Below are positions 15,201-27,200 of a stretch of 64,000 nucleotides of DNA, one piece after another; within the stretch, counting starts at the first letter, position 1, and each line of letters starts with the position of its first letter. The stretch comes from Siphonodentalium dalli (lineage: Eukaryota > Mollusca > Scaphopoda > Gadilida > Siphonodentaliidae): NCBI GenBank assembly GCA_032622095.1, contig CP136069.1:31254342-31318341 (forward strand). Reading direction: 5' to 3'. Under the pieces are notes generated by a model that searched no databases, had not been told where the DNA came from, and saw nothing but the letters and a program-made list of their open reading frames with translations. The translations under genes and the position numbers were made by a program.

Positions 15201-18200
15201 TAAGGAGTTGATTATTTAGGGCATTACTGCACTTGTTGATCATAGTTGTTTTGTTGCAGATTTATAAAATTTATGTTTTTTCGCATGAACCCACTTCAAA
15301 TGCTTTGCGTCCCTTTAATTCAGTCATCTAGTTGGGGTATCAGTCAAACTACAAAAATATTCCAACAAAAGTGTTATTTTGCACCTAAATTTTTTTTGTT
15401 AAAATAGGCCTGAAACCCTGAATAAATTTTTAAACTGTCTTTTGCAGAGAAGTTAGAACCAGATGCGGTCTTAACGGATAGTTTCAGAAAAGAAAACACG
15501 AGATTGAAGACTCAGATCGACCGACAACAAGACCAGCTGTCTCACTGTCAACAGGAGATAGAAGAAAGTCGCACAATGCTCGTACAACTCGAGCAAATCG
15601 CTCAAAATGTGCAAAATGCCAGCGTGCAGCAAAGGGTATGCAGTTAACAAATCGCTCAAAATGTGCAACTTGCAGCATATGGTATATTGTGGATTTTTCT
15701 ACTCAATATTAATCGGAATGGTCTATTCTGCAATTGTTTCAATTCAGCTTCATTGTTCAAATAATATGTGCAGATGACAGGCAGAGAAACAGAATATGGA
15801 TTCCCATTCATTCAATTAAAGAAATGTTTAGATGATTAGTTTCACAACCAGCCTGAAGTCTATTGAAAATTGTTTTCACAATCAAGCCTTGAAATAGTGT
15901 GTCTGTCATTTGAAGAATGAGGTCCCCAGAGGGTGAATTTAGTGATGCTACCCCGCATAGTGGGTTAGCATCACCAAATTCACCCTCTGGGGACCTCATT
16001 CTGCTTACACCTCAGCAGAATGAGGTTCCCCGAGGGTGAATTTGGTGATGCTAGCCCGCTATGCTGGGTAGCATCACTAAATTCACCCGCTGGGGACCTC
16101 ATTCTGCAAATGACAGACACACTATTTCAAGGCTTGGATTGGAATCTCAACCCTTTCTTTACTAAATACTCATTGACAAGTCGTTTCCTTAGAAAATGTT
16201 CAGATAATAAGTTCAACAAACGGCCATTTGCTGAACTTATTATCTGAACATTTTCCACCAAGAATAGGAATTCTTCTGCACTTATGTTATCTGTCTTCTG
16301 CTCATATTCCCTGAACATCCCTCCAGATGTATAATAGACCATTGTGTAATTTATAACTGTGTCGGGCCAAGTCTGCAAACATTGTGTTTGTCATTTGCAG
16401 AATGAGGTCCCTAGAAGGTGATTTAGTGATGCTATTCCGCAGAGTGGGCTAGCATCACCAAATTCACCCTCTGGGGACCTCATTCTGCTTAGGCCTCATT
16501 TTCTGGAGAGTATCTATAATCTAAAATTAACATTGTTTTTAGTTACTTTTTTCTTTCGGGGAAGTTTCTATATCCCCTAATTTACAGAAGATAAAATTCA
16601 TAATCGAAGTGACTAATGAGTATACAACTTCAATTGGGGAACTTCAATCAGATCCTAGATCTGATATAGCAGTTGAGGCCTCAGCAGAATGAGGTCACCA
16701 GTTAGTGAATTTGGTGATGGTAGCCTGCTCTGCGGAATAGCATCACTAAATTCACCCTCTGGGGACCTCATTCTGCAAATGATAGACACACTATTTGCAG
16801 GCTTGTGTGGGGCAATTCATTCAGTAAATAAATGGTTAAAATTATGGGCCCGGTTTAAATGTTAGATATTTGTTAACCCTTTACCCAACAAACCGGCCAA
16901 AACTGGCCAAATAAAGCTTCAACAGCCTAAAATATCTTCGGTCTGTCTCAATAGAACCATACAAATATGGATATCATTGGAACCGGCTCCTTGACCATAT
17001 TGTGATAGTTACAGTTATGCCCTGTGCCAATGCATTCTCTTATATATGCGAGTCGACCATAGGTCGCCTCGCATATATAAGAGAATGCATTGGCCTAAAA
17101 TGCCATTTTTTCTTACATTCTTTAACAATTTTATAATTTTTAATGTGTTAAGCCAATGCATTCTCTTATATATATGCGAGGCGACCTATGGTCGACTCGC
17201 ATATATAAGAGAATGCATTGGCACAGGGCCGTTCTGTTGGGTAAAGGGTTAAAATAGGTAGCCTTCCCCACTAATGTGACTAGAGCATTTTCATTCTGTC
17301 AAACTGCACCACCCCATATCCTCAATTTATCTTATGTTGCAACTTAGACCAAAAATAAAAACATCTTATCCATATGGTTCCAGAATTTTCCAACAGGCCA
17401 TGCGAGTTTGAAAAATGGTCAATAGTAGGAAAATATTCAATTACAAATTACTTGCTTCTATATTGGTTCAATTAATAAATTACCAACTGTAGTTCTCAAG
17501 CCTGCAAATAGTATGTCTGTCATTTGCAGAATAAGGTCCCCAGAGGGTGAATTTAGTGATCTTCTGGGAAGTATCTAGAGTCTCAAATTAACATTGTTTT
17601 TAGTTTCTTTTAAATGTAGCAAAAGTATCAATAAAGGTGACAGTCGTGGGCAAAAATTCTGAAAGCCATACTGAGAATTACTGAGAAAGTATAACATTTT
17701 TTTTCTTCAGAAAAACAGCATTGGAAATGATAGTGGAATTTACGGTACTAGGACCAATTCTGACTTAAATCGAAGCAGTGATACTTTATCGACAGATGCT
17801 AGAAGTGCATTATGGGATGGCTCATCAAATGCAGCATCTGGAGGAAAGGTGTTGCTTAATGATCTGAGGTGAGCTTTATGGTGTTTTAGATACTGATTCG
17901 TTATAAATATCAGCCCTCATAATTGGCAATCAGCAATGCAAAAGCCATTGGCTGAAGCAAACTGGACCACGTTGCCGTAGCAGATTGCCAAAGCCAAACA
18001 ATCTGAATTGAGCGGCCTGAAATATAATGTCATTATGACCTGTGAATTCAAATATACACTGGACATATGTAAATTCTAATGTAGATTCTATTTTGCTCTC
18101 TGTGACAACTCGAAAGAGAGAATTGTTGGGTCCATGTAAATTCTGAAATGGTAAATTTCTATAATAACTTCATACACAGTTTCTAGATCGAAGGCCACAA

Positions 18201-21200
18201 ACTTTGCAAACAGCTGTATTTGTATTTCTTCCTATTATGACCCAAATAAAATCCTCAAAAATAAGTCAAGTTCAAATAGAGGTAAACATTTCAAATTTAT
18301 TTTGCGAAATATCGGTATCATGATTTACAGCATCTTCCGATCATTTAACTAGTCATGGCCCTTTGTTTACATGTCTACAATGAGTAGCTTTATCGGTCTG
18401 TTTGTCCAGTTCAGATAAGATTATCTTAGTATTCATTTTAGACTGGTGCGAGTCAAGAACAATCTAAAAAAATTTAGTGTCAAACTTTTCAGAATGTTTT
18501 TGGATAGAATGTTCATTACTCTTCAAAATAAAAAAAATGGACCACCTTGAAAATGTCCTTGAATCCAAGATGGCTGCCTAAATCCAAGATGGCCAATTTT
18601 CCTATCTTTTGTCACATTGATGGTGCTGACATTTATTTTGTCAGCAAGAAACCTTAATAAAACACTAACAAAGCAACCATATAGATGATGATTTTTATCC
18701 AAAATGGCTGACAAAATCCAGAATGGCAGCCATAAGGTCAAATTTCCTATCATGTGCAATGTTGCTGTAGTGATGCGGACCGGACCGCTTTGGACCGGTC
18801 CGGTCCGCGGTCCAGGGGTGGACCACGGTCCGGTCCGGACCGGGTGTCACTGGATCGGACCGGACCGCTTATCGCGAATATTATTGCGTATTTGCCATCA
18901 TATCAATTAGTAGTCCAAGTCTTCTCGTACTAAAACTAGCTAAGATTTTGGGATGGAGATGCTAGTGTTTAGTCCGAGTTCCAGGCCCATGCATTTCTAT
19001 GACACGAGTTACGCCCAGGATCTGTGGCGGGAATCTGTGGTGTATTTTACTCGATTTACCTAACAAAGCAATACATGATGCTATATACATCGGAAAGAGT
19101 GACATCTTATGGTCATAATGGTGTATAATAATCTAACTTTAATGTTAAATTACACATAGAATATTCCGGTTGATTGCCACAAACATCGTTGTTTTTTCTG
19201 TTTGTTTACTTAACTGAAAGCCGAACTCAGGTTCCGAAGAACTTCGGCATTGTCCGGTGTTTGTTTTGGCCGAGACGAATTTCGATACAAACAAAATGGC
19301 GGCCCCCATGATATTCTAATGGTCATTGTGTTTACACTGTTTTAAACTGTGAGATGGTTATAATTCCCGTAATTTATTTAATGTATTACATTTATATCTT
19401 CAATATGTATTTAATCTATGTATTTATTTATTTATTGTCACGTATAATTACGATTACAATGGAGAATTCATCGTGCGTGGTTGATTGAAAATCTACGGAA
19501 TATTTTCACCGGAAAATGCCGAACGCAGTTCGCAAGGTCAACTGAGTTTGCATACTTTAAAAAATATGTAAACACTGCGGCAAAAGTTTCTTTTCACATT
19601 AAATTACCGCTTTCAATTCACAACCGATGTGGGTTTCAGATCAAATAGCATGTCTTCTGCGGAAACTATCCGTTTATTGTAGCAATTGTGATATTTTATT
19701 TCATATAATTGTGGTTTTATTTGAGCGGGTCACTAACGCTTAAGTCGTGTCATAGAAATGCATGGGCCTGGAACTCGGACTAAACACTAGCATCTCCATC
19801 CCAAAATCTTAGCTAGTTTTAGTACGAGAAGACTTGGACTAATCAATTAGCAACGATGTATTGACGCATTCAAGTGATTATTAATATCTATTAAACGTTT
19901 GGTGCCACGAAAACAATGTATAGATGAACTTTGTACATGTCACTTTCCTTATAATGTATTAATGTAACACTGGCCAATACTATGTAGCACCCTATCAATG
20001 TGACAAACATGCAACTGAATGAGTATGGAACTATTTGTCATAAACAGTGTAACATGGCATCAACTAATCAATTTGGATGGATATCGAATCGAGTACCGTA
20101 TTCTATTGTTTTTCACAGTTATACTTATCGAAGAAACATGCAAACCACATTACATAGTACATACACAAGACAGTCACATTAATCCAATAGTAGTTGTACT
20201 TATATATAACTGTAATTGTCAGGAATATACAATCAGCCATCATAATCTCCAAGACTCCAATATTAATGTAGTAGTCATATTAGTACACATTTGTATAATT
20301 GTCATCAGTATACTGAGTATAGTTATTTCGTTTAATTTCAATTAATGAAAATAAGTTTGATACGAATCATGCATACGATCAGTTGAGTTCCATGTTAGAT
20401 TGGTTATAACACATTCTGGCCCTAGCTATATATCTGTCCAATACATTTAATTAGTGCATGTTCGCATTACTAGATATACTATTATCGTGCATCGTTCCCA
20501 GTATATCCCACCAGAGACAGACAATGATGCATACAATCGGCAAACAATGTAAGTTTTAACATATATGGACTCATTGCAATGCACTGAACTCAGTAACCGT
20601 ATAGTTTGTACTATACAGAGTAAACACTTTGAGAAAACAGAGAATTCATTAACATCTAGCCTATTATAGGTGGACCGGACCGTTTTGGACCGGTCCAGGC
20701 ATGTGTACTGGACCGGACCGGACTGGACCGCCTTGGCAGTGGACCGGACCACCGTCCGGTCCGCATCACTATGTTGCTGGGACTGAAAGTTGGCATTATC
20801 AGCATGAAACAGTGATGTATGTATGTATGTCTTGTTCTAGATAATGAACAAATAAAAATAAAACTATTAAATTGACCACATTAATGATGAATGTTATTTC
20901 AAAAAGGCATCCAAAATCCAAAATGGCTACCATAAGGCAAATTTTCCTGTTATATATATTTCAAACTTAGTGGGTTCATGATGTTGAGATGGAAATTGAC
21001 TAAATTGTCTGTAAAATTGAATAAGAATTATCAGCCTTGATTAGCGATTTCATGTAGTGGTATGCCCCTTTGTTACTAAAATGGAATGTCTTTCTCAGTT
21101 ATAGTGTAACATTAGATAAATCGGGACATCAAATCTGTTTTTATTCAGGATCAAGCTGGCAATGAAAGATGCAGAAATACAGAAGCTGAGGGCGGGTCAA

Positions 21201-24200
21201 AGGTCAGATGAGGCAAGTCAGCAATCGTCAATGCTGGAGGATTTGAGAGGAGAAATAGTGTCCATGCTCGAACGGAACCAATCAGGTATGTAGCTTACAG
21301 TCACCTGTAAGATGACATTCCACTATGAATTGTGTCTTAATTGTCCCCCATCGGAGGACTATAGTAATGACCCTCATCTGTCCGTCCATCTGACCATGTG
21401 TCCGTCCGTTCATAACTTTTGTCGAGCCTGTATTCTGTCATTATCTGGTCAATATTTTTAAGACTTGGCACATATATCAAACAGCATGGGAACCTGTGCA
21501 ACTGCGATTTTGAGTTAGGTTGGAATCATTTTGGTGGAGTTAATGCCCTTTTTCGACATGGAATCATACATCCTGGGATGCATCTTTTGTCCGAGCCTAT
21601 ATTCCGTAATTTTTAAGTCAATTTTTTAAAACTTGGCACAGATGTCAACCAGCATGGGAACCAACACCTGCGATTTTGTGTTCAGTCGGAGTCATTTTGG
21701 CGGAGTTATTGGCAATTTTTTTATATAGAAATGTTTTATCTTAGAGTTATTGACTCTTTCTCGACACAGGTGCAAAATATTTAGTGAATCTGCACTTTGT
21801 ATCATATTGCTGTAATCAATTCCTCCTACAGTTTGTAGTATAGGGATCTGAACCTGCCACCTTCGTCGGGGGACATTTTGATCAGCGACCTTTTATTCTT
21901 TTCAGTACCAAACCTGACAGGATCAGCCCTAAATCTCTACAGTTGAAATGACATGGCCTAAGCTACATACACGTCACTAATACTGATTTGGTCACTGTAT
22001 CATAGTTTAGTGCAAAAAGCTACCCAGGATCTTTCGAACATGAAAAACACCATCCAGCATATCAAAATCTATAATAAAAAAAAATTCTAGACTGTTACAC
22101 TGGGACCAGCCTAGGGTATTCAAGTTGGGAGAAGTCACTTCTCTCTAGACTGGTACACAGGGACTAGTCTAGGGTATTCAAGTTGGGAGAAGTCACTTCC
22201 CTCTAGACTGGTACACTGGGACCAGCCTAGGGTTTTAAATTGGGAGTCACTTCTCTCTAGACTGGTACAAGGGTATTTAAATTGGGAGAAGTCACTTCTC
22301 TCTAGACTGGGTCACAGGGTCTAGCCCATGGTATTCAAGTTGGGAGAAGTTACTTCTCTCTAGACCTGTACACAGGGACTAGCCTAGGGTATTCAAGTTG
22401 GGAGAAGTCACTTCCCTCTAGACTGGTACACAGGGACTAGCCCATTGTATTCAAGTTGGGAGAAGTTACTTCTCTCTAGACTGGTACACAGGGACCAGCC
22501 TAGGGTATTCAAGTTGGGAGAAGTCACTTCCCTCTAGACTGGTACACTGGGACCAGCCTAGGGTTTTAAATTGGGAGAAGTCACTTCTATCTAGACTGGT
22601 ACACTGGGACCAGCCTAGGGTATTCATGTTGGGAGAAGTCACTTCTCTCTAGACTGGTACACTGGGACCAGCCTAGGGTATTCATGTTGGGAGAAGTCAC
22701 TTCTCTCTAGACTGGTACACTGGGACCAGCCTAGGGTATTCATGTTGGGAGAAGTCACTTCTCTCTAGACTGGTACACTGGGACCAGCCTAGGGTATTCA
22801 TGTTGGGAGAAGTCACTTCCCTCTAGACTGGTACACTGGGACCAGCCTAGGGTATTCATGTTGGGAGAAGTCACTTCTCTCTAGACTGGTACACTGGGAC
22901 CAGCCTAGGGTATTCATGTTGGGAGAAGTCACTTCCCTCTAGACTGGTACACTGGGACCAGCCTAGGGTATTCATGTTGGGAGAAGTCACTTCCCTCTAG
23001 ACTGGTACACTGGGACCAGCCTAGGGTTTTAAATTGGGAGAAGTCACTTCTCTCTAGACTGGTACACAGGGACTAGCCTAGGGTATTCATGTAACATGTA
23101 TGTTCAATGGAGATTGAACCATTGGATATAGATGAATGTATTTCACTTTCACATATTTTGGCATTATGTTCATGAACTTGTTAACTACCTACTATTTACA
23201 TCTGCAGGAGATGAGAAATCAAAGGATCTGGAAGCGTTGGTCGGGAGACTAGAGTTAGATCTCAACAAGATGGCCGGGGAGATGGCTGCAATGAGCCGCG
23301 ACATGACGAATAAAGACACCCATAACCAGGCTCTCGAATCTCGACTCGATCAGAGGAACACTCAACTCATCGAACTTCAAGAACAAATCAATGCAAAGTG
23401 TAACGACATCAATAACCTTGAGCGAGAAGTAAGTATAACCTTGAGCAAGAAGTAAGTAACAACATCAGAAACCTCGATCGATAAGTAAGTAACAACATCA
23501 GGAACCTTGAGAAAGAGAGAGAGAGAGAAAGAGAGAGAAGTACTTAACGACGAGTGGATGTAGACAAAAATTAGGCAACAGAATTAAATTTCAGCATGCC
23601 GCCATTGCAACCAAATCTAAACTACAGACATCATAACGCTATGTGTAATGTGATGTCACACCTTAGATTAAAGTCTTTCGGCTCTACTTTCGGTACCATA
23701 GTTGGAGACACTTCGATTTTCATAACCTTTGATTTATTTAGATTTCCTGCATTTATGTTAAAAACTGAAAGAATTTTAATTGTTGCATCCATAATTATCT
23801 ACATTGTTGCCATGGTTACAGAACAGGAAGAAGGTGTCACAGATCAGTGGTCTGGAGCAGCAGCTTGATGATAAGATGGCCGAGTTCTCAGCATATCTGA
23901 CGCGCATGAAGGAGCTAGAGGAGGAAGTAACGGCAAAGGACGGTGACTGTGAGCGACTGCACACGGGTCTGAGGGAGATTCAGCAGAAAGAAAGCTCAAC
24001 AAGAGTCAGTCTCGACGAGGTCAAGAAAATACACCGGGAGCAATGTCGGGACTTTGAAAAACAAGTCGAAATCGTAAGTTTGGAAAAAAGAGTGATAGGT
24101 TTATAAAATGTTCTGTTGAACACTCTCACCTCTTACATACAGTGAGACAGTAAACCCCAACTAAACAACAAACATACAAAGTTAGAACATTTTGTCAACT

Positions 24201-27200
24201 TGGAACAGATACATGTGACTCGAACGGCCAGATTTGTATTTCGATGGAAATATTTGTGACTTGCAGCACTACTGATTGTGAAATTATGTGAACCAGAGAA
24301 CGCACTGGTTTCCAAGCCGAAGGTCAAGGTAAATATTGTTAGGCCAATGTATTCCCTTATATATGCGAGGCTCCCTATACACAGATGGGAGATCGCATAT
24401 ATAAGAGAATGCATTGGCACAGGGTTTTCGTAAAATTTCAGGAATCTCCAGTCATGAAAGAGTTAATATGTTGAACATATGTGTCTGAACGTCCCTATAA
24501 ATAATCACTCCTAGTTTATTTTTACTTGTCATCAGGGACCAGCCTAGAGGTTTCAGTTGGGGAAGTCATGAGAGGAACATTAAAGTTAGACATGCTGAGG
24601 AGCTGGAGTTTCTCTGTCTGTTGTCTCTGTCCTCATAATTTGCTATGGCAATCAGCAATGCCAAAGCCATTTGCTGAAGCAAACTGGGCCACAATAAAGG
24701 GATGCCATAGTGGATTGCCGATGCCAAACAATCTGAATTAAGAAGACTGGTTGTCTGGTTATTAGCTCAACTTTACTTTGTAAAGTTTGAGCTATTGCCA
24801 TGGCTTTGCCGTCCGTCGTCCGTGTGTGTGTGTGCGTAAGGCGTCAACAATAGAGGCTACAGGTCGTACCTTTGATCGGATCATTATGAAATTTGTCATA
24901 GCTGTTGACATCAACATTTGTACCGGAATGATTCATTTTGGGGTCATTAGGAAAAAAAACATGGCCGCCAGCGGCCATCTTAGATTTCAAAATTAAATCC
25001 ATTAGCACGGGCTACAGGTCGTACTGTTCATCTGATCGTCATGAAATTTGTCATGGATGTTAATATTGACATGTAGATGGGTACGAGTAATTTTGGGGTC
25101 ATTCGGCCAAAAAACATGGCCGCCAGCAGCCGTCTTGGATTTTACTCTTTGCATGACTAAATCGTTTAGCACGGGCTACAGGTCCTACTTTTAGTCTGAT
25201 CATCATAAAATTTGTCAAGAATGTTAATAATCACATGTAGATGGGAACGAGTCATTTTGGGGTCATTCGGCCAAAAAACATGGCCGCCAGCAGCCATCTT
25301 GGATTTTACTCTTTGTATGACTAAATCCTTTATCACGGGCTACAGGTCGTACCTTTAGTCTGATCATCATAAACTTTGTCATGGCTGTTGATATTGGAAT
25401 GTAGATGGGAACGAGTCATTTTGGGGTCATTTTGACAAAAAACATGGCCATCTTGGATTTCAAAATTTAATCCATTAGCACGGGCCACAGGTCGTACTGT
25501 TTGTCTGATCATCATGAAATTTGTCATGGATGTTAACAATGACATGTAGATGGGAACGAGTAATTTTGGGGTCATTCGGCCAAAAAACATGGTCGCCAGC
25601 AGCCATCTTGGATTTTACTCTTTGTATGACTAAATTCTTTAGCACGGGCTACAGGTCCTACATTTAGTCTGATCATCATAAAATTTGTCATGGCTGTTGA
25701 AATTGGACTGTAGATGGGAACGAGTCATTTTGGGGTCATTCGGACAAAAAACATGGCCGCCAGCAGCCATCTTGCATTTAAAAATTTAATCCATTAGCAC
25801 GGGCCACAGGTCGTAATGTTCGTCTGATCATCATGAAATTTGACCTGGATCTTAACAATGACATGTAGATGGGAACGAGTAATTTTGGGGTCATTCGGCC
25901 AAAAAGCATGGTCGCCAGCAGCCATCTTGGATTTTACTCTTTGTATGACTAAATCCTTTACCACGGGCTACAGGTCGTACCTTTAGTCTGATCATCATAA
26001 AAATTTTCATGGCTGTTGAAATTGGAATGTAAATGGGAACGAGTCATTTTGGGGTCATTCAGACAAAAAACATGGCCGCCAGTGGCCATCTTGGATTTCA
26101 AAATTTAATCCATTAGCACGGGCCACAGGTCTTACCTTTAGTCTGATCGTCATAAAATTTGTCATTGATGTTAACGATGACATGTAGATGGGAACGAGTC
26201 ATTTTGGGGTCATTCGGCCGAAAACATGGCCGCCAGCAGCCATCTTGGATTTTACTTTTCTCTTCATGTCTATAAACTAGTATTAGACATTCAACTTTCC
26301 ACATTCCTAATCACTCCATTGACTGTAATATATTAAATTATTCCCTTTCCAAGTTGAGCTACAGTGTCATTGACACTTTCATATTATATTCCTGTTCTGA
26401 TTTCTTTGAACAGTTAGAACATGAGAGAAACATACAAGTTAGGCATGCTGAGGAGCTGGACAGTCAACTGAATCAACTACGACAAGAAGTCAGTCGCAAG
26501 AACGTACAGCTCGAGTCTCAACAGGATACTCTTGATGCAGTGAAGAAGGTAAGAACATAATAAGTACATTACTACACACAAAAGACAATATTTCTATTAT
26601 TGTTATATCCGGATTTTGAAAGCAAGCCTTGAAATAAGGTGTCTGTCATTTGCAGAATGAGGTCCCCAGAGGGTGAATTTGGTGATGCTAGCCTGCAGGA
26701 CCTCATTCTGCAAATGACAGACACCCTATTTCAAGGCTTGTTTGAAAGGTTGGTGATTCTTAGCGCAACTCGTCAAAAGCTTATGTCATCAGTACGGAAT
26801 TTGCAGTGTGTAGAAAAATTCTCTCGGGAATTTGCAAAGTGAAATTAAGATGTTTGAGATCAATTCTAGATGGGGGCTATCAAATGTGAACGATTTTCGA
26901 TGAAAACATGGCTGCCAGCAACCAACTTGGATTTTACTCTTTGCATGACTAAATACTTCACCACACCCCACAGCCAATATTTATCATCCAAATCATACCA
27001 AATTTCATGTGGCTATTCAGGTTGACCTCTGGTATTGCTTAAACATTTAAACTTTCCACTTTCCTTTTCACTTCATTGACCGTAATGTATGACATTATCC
27101 CATCTCCAAGTTGAACTACAGTGTCATTGACACTTTAATTACTGTTAATTTCAGCAATTATCTCAGAAGAGTATGGAGAGTAACGAGGCCTTCAGCATGT

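Noticed and set aside
22087-23092. Possible CRISPR-like array
   Set aside because: Units are contiguous with no unique spacers, and the setting is a eukaryotic intron.
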